From: Fibrobacterota bacterium
GTDB lineage: Bacteria; Fibrobacterota; Chitinivibrionia; Chitinivibrionales; Chitinispirillaceae
Direction of reading: 5' to 3'
Assembly (NCBI GenBank): GCA_023412475.1
Contig: JAEYNR010000072.1
Coordinates: forward strand, 1 to 64,000
DNA: 64,000 bases
Below the pieces are notes generated by a model. The model made no database searches. It saw nothing but the letters and a program-made list of their open reading frames with translations, and had not been told where the DNA came from. This document shows positions 7,987 to 17,699 of the stretch, piece by piece. Made by a program: the position numbers and the translations under genes. How positions within the stretch are numbered: position 1 is the first letter of the stretch; the number at the start of each line of letters is the position of its first letter.

Positions 7987-9683
7987 TTATATTGCGATGT
8001 CTGTTTGAACTTACCTACAGGATTTCCGGTTAGATCCAGTATCCATTTACCATCAGAGTCTCTGCGAATGATCCGATTGAGAAGCTGATCACTTGCCCAA
8101 AACATTATATCACTTTCATCGATAGCATTACGCAGCATTTTTACCGATACATCAACCGCACATTCACCATCTTTATGTTCATGATGAACAAAAATAGCTG
8201 CTTTGAGATCCATAAGGGTACGCATCGATAATCCCAATGCCATTTTACCGGCTCCAGTAAAAATTGGATCCCGATCATTGAGCTTTAGTCCAATTGCTTT
8301 GAGTTTTTTTCCATTACCGAACTATCGGTTTTAAGATCAGCCTTATCAGCATCAATAATAATAGGCTTGTCATCGTACAACTTAATTCCAAATGCTTTCA
8401 AATTATCACTGACCAGATCTTTTGTGTTGTCAATTTCTTTGTCAGCATTAATAAGAATTTGATTATCCTTGTTTAGCATTATTCCAAATGCCTTAAAGTA
8501 TTTGGGTGTCAATTCATTAATTTGTCTATTAATAGTAAAAAGGTTTGCAAGTTTCTTAAAAATTGAATTGTTAAGCCCATTTTTTGTCAACTGCTGCTTT
8601 TCATTTTTTTCTAACTCCAGACCATTTAAACAACCCCAACAGTATTCAGGCTCAAGGGGATCGATAAGAATCTGATATTTATCCGGCAGTGTCCGTCTCA
8701 TGGAGGTCGCAGCCTGCCTTCTGGCTATCGCCTGGGTCTGATCCCAATTTGAAGCATTACTGCCCGGAGCTGATCGCAATAACTCATTTTGAAAGGACCG
8801 TTCCAGAAAAAGCTGATAATCGGGACGTACTGCTGCCAGAATAAACCAGAGGCGGTGACTTGCAGCCAGGCGAATCAACTTGGAAATGTTGGATATGTGT
8901 TCGATGCTTCTATCAACATTGTCAATAGGTAGTACAAACAGTTCTGTCCGCATACCTCTCTCTTTCACTAATTTGATAGTCTTCTCCATGGTCTTTTTGA
9001 ACCTGTTCTGGAAATCTGCATAGATTTCTGCTGCCTTAATCTGTTCCATAGATCGCTCCGATCTTGGAAACCCCGCTGGGAAGCCCTTCCCACATATACG
9101 TTGCTTCATTGATAAGCCAGTTCAACCTCTCTGCTGTTCCCAGATCACCCTCCAAAATTGAGGAGCGACGATTCCTGCGCTCGCACCTTTCATCATTGTC
9201 ACTGTAATCTAATTTGTGAATTACTTCACGGATTCGCACAAGCATAGCCGCCAGAAGATTACTGCTGGGATCTAGCGGCTCCAGATCAAGTGTATTGAGC
9301 CATGTTACTTCCTGGTAGGAGTTTTCCAATGGTTTCCTGATCGGGTTATCTTTATCACACAGTGTGTCGAGAAAAACGTTCCTTTTTCTGGTGGCTATAC
9401 TGTACATGTATGCAGCGGATAAAAGGACAGTCGTCTTTCCAGATCCCCGATCTCCGGACAGAAGAATACTTGTTGATGGCGCCTCATATTTAGACTCCAG
9501 TTCTTCAGGTTCATCTTTCAATCCCTTGTTGGCGTTACAAGCCGCATTTAACCAAAAGATTATTTGTTTAAGAGCCTTCCGGGTACTGGGACAAAGCGAA
9601 CCCCACTCCAGAGCCTTTGCTTCTGGCATTGGAGAGTAGATCATTTGGTTGTAATCGACAGTGCCCGACTCATTTTCAAACAT
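7941..9683 (-). pseudogene. rdrA: RdrA-like P-loop ATPase, frameshifted and truncated
   Basis: Three minus-strand segments join into one ATPase. Segment 1 (9683 to about 9075) has Walker A GDRGSGKTT at residues 77-85 and a TWLNTLDLEPLDPSSNLL strand. A shift near 9070 leads to segment 2 (to 8285) with a Walker B-like FVLPIDNVDRS and a sensor-like LWFILAAVRPDY. A deletion in an A7 run at 8304-8310 leads to segment 3 (to about 7990). Segments 2 and 3 hold three roughly 32-residue repeats of the type LKAFGIKLYDDKPII. About 560 residues remain; RdrA is usually near 900, so the C-terminus is lost at the inversion. RdrA recruits RNA and activates RdrB. Function is presumably lost. Confidence 0.7.
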
Positions 9684-9967
9684 ATATGCTCCTCCCTTTT
9701 TAAAATATAGGGAACGGTCCTGACTTTTTCTGATAACTGCTGTGCAGATTTTCTATTTAGCGCGCACCAATTGATGCCAAATGGTGAATTTTTACAAGGT
9801 TAATCGCAAAAGTTATGCCTTGCTGTGACGTGCAATTTGGAATTAGTTTATGGTGCTGCTTCAGGTGAAAAATATTTGAGCTTTAATTCTACTTCGGTAC
9901 AATACGGTACAATAAAACTGTCTCAATATAGCTTGACTCTGAATAATTCTCCTTACTACATTATTAT

Positions 9968-10559
9968 TTGCATGATAGAAAACAAACCGATCAACCATTA
10001 GGTACGCACGCAAAAGGATTAAAAATGAACCCCTCGGTTCTGCTAAGGAGGATATTGCCGATGTGGGATTTTGATTTGATCAAAAAGTTGACACATTTGA
10101 TTCCGACTATTTCTTACCGTAAAACAGTTACTGGTAAAGCACGATTATACCTCTATGGTATTGTACGAAATGGAATCAGAAAAAATATGAGCCAGATCGC
10201 ACAGCGTGTTCCCAATGCTTCTCCTGATAATCTTCAACATTTCATTTCTGATTCTAAATGAGATGCACGAGCAGTTATGGATCGTGTTGCTCAGCAGTTA
10301 AATGATCAAATTTGTGATGTGAATGATGCCAGCCTTATTATTGATGAGAGTAGTATTGTTAAAAAAAGAAAAAATCTTTGGCGTTGCACGACAATGACTT
10401 GGTTCTGAAGGGAAAGTCGATAAAGGTCATGTTGGTGTTTTTACCGCTTTGTGCAGAGGCAGCAATGCATCCTTGATTGATGCACAGTTATATCTTCCGC
10501 AGGAATGGGCTAATAACCCGAAGCGGTGCCTTGAGGCAGGAGTCCCGCAAGATAAATAA
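9968..10559 (+). pseudogene. IS701-family transposase remnant
   Basis: Frame 1 encodes the N-terminal part (KNMSQIAQRVPNASPDNLQHFISDS), then a TGA where the family has W (10259-10261), then DARAVMDRVAQQLND and the DDE-domain start SLIIDESSIVKK. After a frameshift near 10385 the text continues GKVDKGHVGVFTALCRGSNA, SLIDAQLYLPQEW and ends at 10557-10559. About 195 residues of a protein normally over 400 long remain. Clear family resemblance, certainly inactive. It lies just upstream of the rdrA remnant. Confidence 0.85.
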
Positions 10560-10586
10560 TATTTTTAATTTTAATACAAAAGATCT

Positions 10587-10769
10587 ATGATGGTCTCAGC
10601 GGATGAGCAGATTTTGCATGCAGATCTGCTTAGTGGGCGTTTGTTTGTCTTCTTTAACCGACGCAGAAACTATGTGTAAAAATACTGGTCTGGGAAAGAA
10701 TTCGGAAAATGCCCTGTTGAAAGAGTGCCTTTCGCCGGGTACAAGGCAACATTGAGCTACGGGGCATAG
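10587..10769 (+). pseudogene. IS66 Orf2 (TnpB) remnant
   Basis: The frame from 10588 reads ADEQILHADLLSGRLFVFFN, then RRRNYV, a stop codon, KYWSGKEFGKCPVERVPF and a terminal stop. The LSGxLFVFxNRRxxxVKxLYW pattern is the IS66 accessory protein TnpB. The preceding YDGLSG is in another frame, giving at least one frameshift and one nonsense codon. A short relic; no IS ends identified. Confidence 0.65.
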
Positions 10770-10855
10770 AACAACCCACTCCAAATTGCTTGCTCCCGGA
10801 GAGCTTATAGGAGTATATTATTCTTGCTTGTATAAGATATTAAATTTCCTATCAA

Positions 10856-12121
10856 TTAATCAGAAGAATTAGCATCTGAAATAGAAGCCTGGTTTGTCTG
10901 GCCCTTGACCTCTTTTCTGCAAGATTTCCCCAGCAAAGAAACCGGATTTTTATTATCCCGATCTGAAATAATCCGTACCCCTGCTGCAGATCCCTCTACT
11001 TTCTTCAGAGACAACGAGGTCGAATGCACTGATATTTTATTACTGGTTTCTACCGGTTTTTTGGATTTTTTTTTTACAAGTACTACTTCACTATTTTCAT
11101 ACAATCCGTTAGCTGTCCCTGCGTATAACTTTGAATATCCAACTCCAGTTGAACCATCATCATTGCTCATAACGCTTTTACAGCTTGTCAGATTACCAAT
11201 TTTATTCCAGGTGTTATTGCTGTTTTTATAAACGCCACTGTCACTTGCCACATGCTCAAGGGCAATCAGTGAATTCGAATAAAACGTTATATATACCTGG
11301 TTTACCTGACGATTGTCTAAATCTACAACTCTCTCCCATGTTGCCTCGCTTCCCGTTCTCCTGAACACTGCTGATTCTCCACTATTGATATCAACAATGG
11401 CTGTGGCAAGATAGGTCGGGGCCTTCGCGCTGAATTTATTAGTATAGACCGCCAACGACTTAATACCAGGCGAATTCATATTTTCCCATCCACTGTTAAA
11501 TACGCCCCATGTCTTTCCGTTGTCAATTGAACGTAAAATTCCACCCCACGATGAATTACTTCCAGAATAAACTGACCCTAAAAATAGAGTATCTCTAAAC
11601 ATTGTAATGCAACGTAATTCAAGATCTCTGGTTACTGAAGGGAGCGCACCCGATACATCGATACCTTTGAAATCCAAATCAGCCGCCAGCGAATCAGATT
11701 TGACACTAGCAACGTAGACAGTTTTATTAGTAACCGCAAAAAAGAGCGAGTCTTGGTACCGAAGAAGCGCTCGCACAGCGGATGATCCCAACTGATCGTT
11801 TTTTACCCAAAGATTATTCGGATTTTTCGAATAAACAAATAGCCCGTTATTGGTACCTGCAACGATTATGTCCCCTTTTTTAAATACCTCAATACACAAA
11901 ACATTCGAAGATGATAGTGAATTGTCACCAATACGCGATGCAGTATCTTTTTCATAACGATAGACACCGGCATTTTCCGTTCCGACAAACAATGCATTTG
12001 ATTTATAAACTAGAGCATTAATATTTCTTTCACCCAACGCAACCGGTTTCCACGATGAAAATACAGTACCTGAAGTAAGAATAAAAACAATAAAGATTAA
12101 AGGTAAAGTATTTGTTTTCAT
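10856..12121 (-). CDS. Secreted beta-propeller-like protein of unknown function
   Basis: This 421-residue protein starts at MKTNTLPL (12121), a start chosen because a signal peptide (about 1-22) begins there. The longer frame from 12199 adds 26 residues with no export signal. The body consists of repeated strands typical of BNR/two-component-regulator propellers: NINALVYKSNALFVGTENAG, VLCIEVFKKGDIIVAGTNNG, VRALLRYQDSLFFAVTN, GILRSIDNGKTWGVF. The C-terminal 70 residues are basic and low in complexity (KKKSKKPVETSNK). No enzyme motif is visible. It follows the C13 protease gene in the same direction but 420 bp away, so an operon is doubtful. Confidence 0.65.
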   Translation of the reverse strand: MKTNTLPLIFIVFILTSGTVFSSWKPVALGERNINALVYKSNALFVGTENAGVYRYEKDTASRIGDNSLSSSNVLCIEVFKKGDIIVAGTNNGLFVYSKNPNNLWVKNDQLGSSAVRALLRYQDSLFFAVTNKTVYVASVKSDSLAADLDFKGIDVSGALPSVTRDLELRCITMFRDTLFLGSVYSGSNSSWGGILRSIDNGKTWGVFNSGWENMNSPGIKSLAVYTNKFSAKAPTYLATAIVDINSGESAVFRRTGSEATWERVVDLDNRQVNQVYITFYSNSLIALEHVASDSGVYKNSNNTWNKIGNLTSCKSVMSNDDGSTGVGYSKLYAGTANGLYENSEVVLVKKKSKKPVETSNKISVHSTSLSLKKVEGSAAGVRIISDRDNKNPVSLLGKSCRKEVKGQTNQASISDANSSD

Positions 12122-12274
12122 ATTAATCTTCTCTCTTTCAAGAATAAAAACAGTATGAGGGAACATTTTGCAAAAACGTGAAACACAATGGAGAACCAAT
12201 TATTCTCAGGTTTAATGTTATTTTAATACCCCCTGGTATGCAACCTTAGAGGTTTGGTTAAAAAGGTATAGTCA

Positions 12275-12298
12275 AATTACCGCTCAGAAGCGGTAATT
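12275..12298. promoter_or_regulatory. Perfect 10-bp hairpin
   Basis: AATTACCGCT (12275-12284), loop CAGA, AGCGGTAATT (12289-12298), followed on the plus strand by CTTGTTTT. It could be a terminator or an operator upstream of the propeller gene. Confidence 0.45.
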
Positions 12299-12445
12299 CT
12301 TGTTTTGCCGCCGCTGCTTCTGCTGCATTATGAATCTAAAGCGTTTCGCTTTCTTTTATACGCTAATGTTACAGACTAAGCCAGTGACTTCTTTTTGGTA
12401 ACCTCAGGAAGAGTTTCAATACAGATGCTCGACTCATCGGTATGT

Positions 12446-12483
12446 ACAATACGGTATTGTAAACTGTTACAATACCGTATTGT
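12446..12483. repeat. Nested inverted repeat ACAATACGGTATTGT
   Basis: ACAATACGGTATTGT (12446-12460) and its exact reverse complement (12469-12483) are separated by 8 bp. Each arm is itself palindromic except for its central base. A related TACAATACGGTACAATA occurs at 9898-9914 next to the IS701 relic. Confidence 0.7.
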
Positions 12484-12542
12484 CCTCACTTTGTATATCT
12501 AAATGACAACCGAAGTGAGACATATTACATTACTAAAATAAC

Positions 12543-14792
12543 TTAAGGTTCAATTCCCCAGACAAGTATATTGTTTTTATACAAACATATTCTGTTGCAA
12601 TCGGTAGGGGATGATTGCGCATTAAATGAATAATCATTCGTCTGGAGATAATTTGACCAGTCTTCTTTATTCACGCGTAGATTTGCTTCGATGAAACCAT
12701 TCGGTTCCAAGGTTAAATCTGAGCCGGGAAAAGAAAGACTAACAACATCTGTTTGACCAGCAACTTCGGCAGTTTCAACAGATGCCTGTGCCTGAGATGT
12801 AATTATTTCTCCAGATGGTATTTTTCCTACCCAATCAATCGCAACAACTTCCGGTAGAGTTGTTTCATCATCTGAGTACCAGTATTTCAATTCGAGTGAT
12901 GATAAGTCTTCCTCAACTTCTCCGATATTATGAATACGTACATTAATATAAACCTGATTTGTAATCGGATTTGAATTATAGGTACTTGATTGTACTTTTA
13001 AAGCACTTGGTGGTGGTGGAGGAGGTACGATACCGAAAGGTTCATTACCCCAAACAAGCCATCCTTCATAATAGACTGCCACGTTATTGGCATCAACGAA
13101 ATTCGTAGTTTGGATGAAAGACCAGTCGTCACTCTGATCATAATTGGACCAATCAGCTTTATTGAAGCTTGAGTGAATGGTGACGTTATTTGCCACACCA
13201 GCAAGTAACGGAGAGATACCGTCAGAAAACTTTATGCTCATATAGTGAGTTTGATCTCCAGCAGCCGGATCAACTTCAACCATTTCCGAAGTAACGTTGG
13301 TGGTAATATCTGAATACGGTTCACGATAATCAGCATAATATATCCTGGCATATTGTGCTTGAGTGGTTGAGGCTGCAATCCAGTAACGAATCTCTATCTT
13401 TGATAAATCAACCGGATTATTTTCTGGATCTTCATTAAGGAGCTCAAAATGAATTTGTGGAGAATTGCTTACCGCAGGTGAGCCGTTTGTATTGATCAGA
13501 AGTCTGACCTGTGGCAGTTCCGGAAGCGGAGGCTCAATCAAACCATTAAGTGTAAGGGTCTCACCTAAACCTGGAGTGGTTTCATAATACTGAGGAGTTT
13601 CAGATGCCCCATCGTTCAATTCAGCGTAATCAAATGCTTCCCTCATTGAGACAAGCCCATCTTCATTGACATCAGCATCAGGGTCACTTCCATTGACTGC
13701 AGCGATCCACAAGGAACTGAATTCACGGCCCCATGAAACCTCATCCCAATTTGCTGCAGTGGCAATAACTCTATTGGGACCCCACAAGTCATTAATCATA
13801 TCACCGCTAAAACATTGTTCCATGCAGAACATTTGGTATTGGTAACTTTCGATTTGATTGACGGCATCCGCAAACTCATCATCTCGCATACTCTCGTAAT
13901 TCCAGAGAGACAACAAACCTTCGTCATAAACTGCCGGGTCATAAGAATTGTTCCCATGGTCGGTGGTGAAGACAAAAAGAATGTCATCACTGGTCATTTT
14001 TGTGTTGAGATCACTGAATGTGCTAAAAATATTATCGCTTGTTGCAGCAGTGTTGCAATCACTTGTCCCGTTGCCATCCAGGTCCATAGATCTCTCTTCA
14101 CCACTGAAAGCAATCGTGCCGCTTCCATCAGCATCGCCATCAGCACACAAAACATAGATATTCTCTTCTGGATAGTTATATGTATTAATGAGTGTTACAT
14201 ACATTTCCTGAAGATCTGTATAATAGCGGGTATATAAACTACCCCAGCTAAATCCACCACAAATAAGAACGGCATATTTTGACCCTGTAGCATTTATGTC
14301 TGTATCAGATACAGATTTGGTTTTGTTTATGGAACTTCTGGCGATAGTACTGGTAAGTATCGTCCGTTTCATCACTTTGGATTCCGGTAGAATCACCACA
14401 TTTTCCACAACGGTTTCATATTCGAGCGAAAAATTAGCAGAAACGGCTTCCGGTGGCCATGTCACATTAATGAGTTGGTATTCTCCGGTGACAGCATCCA
14501 CAAATGCCACTCTTGCAGAATGAGCCCAGTTGGCCCCCGGTTGATCATCAGAGAAAAACATCCAACTGGGGTTTGCCGGAGATGCGTAAAATTTGTTAAA
14601 GCATCGGATTTGAGCATCGGGTGGCAACAGATCTTTCGTCATCATGACATTACTTGAGCTGATCTGGTTATTGAATGCTGAAGTTATCGCAATCGTTTTC
14701 GCCTCATCCTTTGTAATGGCAAAAATGCTGGCAGTTAAAAACATGACAAACAAAATAGAACTCGTGAACATATTTTGTTTTTTGTGTAACAT
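12543..14792 (-). CDS. Secreted C13 (legumain-like) cysteine protease with two CBM3-like domains
   Basis: This 749-residue protein has a signal peptide (about 1-25), an N-terminal prodomain-like region, and a C13/caspase-fold catalytic domain starting at KYAVLICGG (172-180). The catalytic His-Gly is TTDHGN (His279) and the catalytic Cys is MEQCFSGD (Cys327). Acidic loops (DGDADGSG 218-225, DLDGNGTSD 237-245, DADVNEDG) look calcium-binding. Two CBM3-like modules follow (about 435-580 and 600-749), with WSNYDQSDDWSF and WSNYLQTNDYSF and the terminal motif VWGIEP. The family cleaves after Asn/Asp or acts in transamidation; the substrate here is unknown. An AAAGGG box precedes the ATG. Confidence 0.85.
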   Translation of the reverse strand: MLHKKQNMFTSSILFVMFLTASIFAITKDEAKTIAITSAFNNQISSSNVMMTKDLLPPDAQIRCFNKFYASPANPSWMFFSDDQPGANWAHSARVAFVDAVTGEYQLINVTWPPEAVSANFSLEYETVVENVVILPESKVMKRTILTSTIARSSINKTKSVSDTDINATGSKYAVLICGGFSWGSLYTRYYTDLQEMYVTLINTYNYPEENIYVLCADGDADGSGTIAFSGEERSMDLDGNGTSDCNTAATSDNIFSTFSDLNTKMTSDDILFVFTTDHGNNSYDPAVYDEGLLSLWNYESMRDDEFADAVNQIESYQYQMFCMEQCFSGDMINDLWGPNRVIATAANWDEVSWGREFSSLWIAAVNGSDPDADVNEDGLVSMREAFDYAELNDGASETPQYYETTPGLGETLTLNGLIEPPLPELPQVRLLINTNGSPAVSNSPQIHFELLNEDPENNPVDLSKIEIRYWIAASTTQAQYARIYYADYREPYSDITTNVTSEMVEVDPAAGDQTHYMSIKFSDGISPLLAGVANNVTIHSSFNKADWSNYDQSDDWSFIQTTNFVDANNVAVYYEGWLVWGNEPFGIVPPPPPPSALKVQSSTYNSNPITNQVYINVRIHNIGEVEEDLSSLELKYWYSDDETTLPEVVAIDWVGKIPSGEIITSQAQASVETAEVAGQTDVVSLSFPGSDLTLEPNGFIEANLRVNKEDWSNYLQTNDYSFNAQSSPTDCNRICLYKNNILVWGIEP

Positions 14793-15780
14793 AATTTTTC
14801 CCTTTTAGTGATTGAGTGGTGTTAAAATTGTTAATTCAATTGAACGATTAAGCAATTCGACGACAATGATGTTTGTTGTGTATTCTCCTTTCATGGGCAT
14901 AAATGTTAGGAAACAAATTCCATTCATAGAAACCTAATTGAATTTCAAGAACACAGAAGCAAATACACCAGCCAGTATACCTGCAGAAGTGTTCTGCGCT
15001 CATTTTCTGTTAATTTGCCATTAAATAGAATCACGAACTAATTTTATGATCAATAATTCAAAACGATTGTATACAATAATCACTGAAACACAACACAAAC
15101 TTGTAGGAAACATAAGAAAATAGTTAGTAACTATTTTGCGAAAGCGAACAAGAATTCGTTTATTGAAGATATAGCTAAATAAAGCCAAAATTTGACGTTT
15201 TTTTTAAGTTTTTTTTTGTCTTTCCGCATAAAATCAGTTTGGTTTTTCAAGCAGCAACAATTCTTTCAAGATCACACAGACACAAAGCTTTATCAACTGC
15301 GGTTGTTTTCTGTTCCCTCGTAATCTATCTTAATCTTGTTGCGTTTGAGTGCCGTTATCCTGAGCTCAAGTGCATGAAATCAGACTGATAGAAAACCCTT
15401 ACCTTTGAAATATTCAAAGGCCGCCCATAACGAACAAATAAAAAGCATCGCGGCCCTAATTAATAACAGAAAAACCAGAGAGTATACAAACATATACACT
15501 GTAAAAAAGCTGTGTTTTGCGGGTAGACACTGATATATAATAAGAATAGAGTAACTATTCAGGTTGCGAAAACAAATAAACGGTAAAAACCCAAAACCAA
15601 TCAGAGAGAATCGGAAAGAATACCTAATCAGAATAAATGAGTTCAAAACTGGCGATTGTTCGCTTAGAATTCTTTTTTGACTGTCCATCACACATAAGTA
15701 CTATGGAAGATTATTTATTGTGTTTTTTCCATTGTATGCCATAGTAGTTACAACTCAGATACCTTAGGAGGCAGGAGATA
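14793..15780. other. Long interval without a convincing gene
   Basis: The only sizeable open frame, 15380-15691 minus (103 codons), is hydrophobic but lacks a ribosome binding site and recognisable motifs, so it is not called. The region is AT-rich. It contains a near-palindrome ATAGTTAGTAACTAT (about 15119) also present in altered form near 41-60. A minus-strand coding-like scrap near 15240-15380 could be an old gene end, but I cannot name it. Confidence 0.4.
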
Positions 15781-16275
15781 ATGCTAAAACCTTGCATGCT
15801 TTTCATCACCTTAACAATTGCCGGAATTCTTCTGTATTCTGATTGTGCAGCTCAATCCGGGAATCAGTCAAAAATTCTTTTTATTTATATGCGGCTGAAA
15901 AACGACGTATTGACTTTGGAAAAAACAAAAGTGGTGGACGGAAAACTCAAACAGAACAGAGCAGGAAGCGATGGTGATCTGTACTTTGAAATTACCGAAT
16001 CTCAAAATACTAAGCTCCTCTCACGTCTGGTCAGAAAACCCGGGAAAATAGCGTTTGATTATATTGGAGATAGCGGTCAACTGCAGGGAGGTATAAGCGA
16101 ACAGACGGAAGAACTCTTTGTTATTAAAGTACCCTATCAGGAATCGATGAAAAACATCTCTTTTTATTCAACAAAACCTCATACGAACTCTTCTCTGGCA
16201 AATGTGCCTTGTGACACGGAAGTAAAAGACGCCCTGATTGCCAGCTTTCCCTTAAATCTCGATACTGAGAGGTGA
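15781..16275 (+). CDS. Exported protein of unknown function, partner of an M64 peptidase
   Basis: This 164-residue protein begins 6 nt after GGAGGCAGGAG and has a signal peptide (about 1-24, ILLYSDCAAQ). A lipobox is not convincing. The mature part is a small all-beta-like domain with no motif I recognise. Its stop overlaps the GTG start of the next gene (GTGA), so the two are translationally coupled. The partnership suggests that it modulates, protects or presents the M64 peptidase. Confidence 0.7.
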   Translation: MLKPCMLFITLTIAGILLYSDCAAQSGNQSKILFIYMRLKNDVLTLEKTKVVDGKLKQNRAGSDGDLYFEITESQNTKLLSRLVRKPGKIAFDYIGDSGQLQGGISEQTEELFVIKVPYQESMKNISFYSTKPHTNSSLANVPCDTEVKDALIASFPLNLDTER

Positions 16276-17699
16276 CTTTGAAGCATCCCCATCAACCGTG
16301 CACTTCTATCCTGTTAATTTTTTTAGTCGTCAGTGCGCTATTGGCGGAAGGGACATTGCGATTCATTCATGGAGACAGCTCCAATACCGCTCTAATCAAT
16401 ATTGTTATGCTTGCCGAAGCATATCCTGAAAACCGGGAACAAAAGTTTATCGACGATGTAAACAAAATTACTGCAGATGTGCTGATGAGTCCTCCCTACA
16501 AACAGTATGCGTGTTTTTTCAATATCTGGAGTATTTTCGTGCCTTCAGCGGATTCCGGTATCGACCACCCTGATAAGGGTATTGAGAAAGACACCTACTT
16601 CAATGCAACCTTCAGCACCACCACCCCTCAACTGGTAACCTTTAATAATAGAATGGCAGCATACGACCTGCTTGCCGAGCATGTTCCTGATTATGACATG
16701 GTTAGTCTCATTGTCAATGACGTTACTTATGGAGGTTCGGGCGGTGCAATTGCTGTTATAACGTTAGGCGGGAATTCAAAGGAAATCTTTCTTCACGAAA
16801 CAGGGCATTCATTCACGCTCCTTGGCGATGAATACGAATCTTCTTATACCCTAAAACCAGCCGAAAAGTACAATATCACTGCAAAAACAAACCGTGAAGA
16901 GATTCCATGGAGAAGCTGGATCCTTCCGGAAACTCCTGTGCCGACACCGGAAACAACCAGTTATCAGGATATTGTTGGACTTTTTGAAGGTGCAATGTAC
17001 CAAACCAAAGACTGGTACCGGCCCAAATACTTATGTAAAATGCGCACACTTGGCACACCGTTCTGTGAAGTCTGTACAGAGGCACATGTTGTCCAGTTCT
17101 ATTCACATATTTCCCCGATTAAAGAGAGTTTTCCGCAAAAGCTGGTTATAAACTACCCTGAAGATACGACCACACTCTCCGTATCCACTTACGATCTCAA
17201 CCCGAATACTATTACCGTCACCTGGTATCTTGATAACAGAGAGCTGCTTGCAGGAGAAGTACTCTCACTCGATAAGTTCTCTCTGAAATCGGGGAAATAT
17301 AAAGTCATGGCCCTTGCCAGAGATACCACTCCCCTTGCACGTAACCCACTGGCGAAAGCGATTATGAGTGACAGTGTCTCCTGGGATCTCAATATTGAAA
17401 ATACCGATATCAAGCAAAACCGTTCACTATTTACAAAAGCTAAAATATCAGTTAAACTCAGGTCTGGCATGGTTACTTTTAATGGTATACCAGAGAACAC
17501 CCGGCCCTTACAGTTATCAGTGTACACCATGCAGGGGAAATGTATCGTGAACAGAAAATCATTTGAACCGCAGCATCCAAACGTGGGAGTATCCATTCCG
17601 GAAACGAAACTGGGTACTGGATTGTACATTATTACTGTAAAAGAATTAACATCGAAATCCCGGCGATACTTCCGGGTATTCGCCAACGTGATACCCTGA
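16272..17699 (+). CDS. Secreted M64 (IgA-peptidase-like) metallopeptidase with C-terminal sorting domain
   Basis: A 475-residue protein starting at GTG. It has a signal peptide (1-26), then the M64 domain: FIHGDSSNTALINIVMLAEA near the N-terminus, DTYFNATF at 108-115, and the active site HETGHSFTLLGDEY at 175-188 (His175 and His179 zinc ligands, Glu176 base). An Ig-like stretch follows. The last 75 residues (LSVYTMQGK to GLYIITVKE to RRYFRVF) fit a type-A type-IX-secretion sorting domain. It should be exported and attached or released outside the cell. Coupled to the upstream gene by a 4-nt overlap. Confidence 0.87.
   Translation: MTLKHPHQPCTSILLIFLVVSALLAEGTLRFIHGDSSNTALINIVMLAEAYPENREQKFIDDVNKITADVLMSPPYKQYACFFNIWSIFVPSADSGIDHPDKGIEKDTYFNATFSTTTPQLVTFNNRMAAYDLLAEHVPDYDMVSLIVNDVTYGGSGGAIAVITLGGNSKEIFLHETGHSFTLLGDEYESSYTLKPAEKYNITAKTNREEIPWRSWILPETPVPTPETTSYQDIVGLFEGAMYQTKDWYRPKYLCKMRTLGTPFCEVCTEAHVVQFYSHISPIKESFPQKLVINYPEDTTTLSVSTYDLNPNTITVTWYLDNRELLAGEVLSLDKFSLKSGKYKVMALARDTTPLARNPLAKAIMSDSVSWDLNIENTDIKQNRSLFTKAKISVKLRSGMVTFNGIPENTRPLQLSVYTMQGKCIVNRKSFEPQHPNVGVSIPETKLGTGLYIITVKELTSKSRRYFRVFANVIP

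Larger units (their letters stand above)
12122..12542. other. Intergenic region with three stem-loops
   Basis: There is no gene here. A perfect 10-bp hairpin (12275-12298), an AAAGCG-TTT-CGCTTT hairpin with following T residues (about 12338-12357) and the nested palindrome at 12446-12483 lie between the C13 gene and the propeller gene. Confidence 0.6.

Noticed and set aside
13815..14237. 140-codon ORF opposite the C13 protease
   Set aside because: Antisense shadow; catalytic motifs are on the minus strand.
15380..15691. 103-codon hydrophobic minus-strand ORF
   Set aside because: No ribosome binding site, no motif, AT-rich composition; probably chance.
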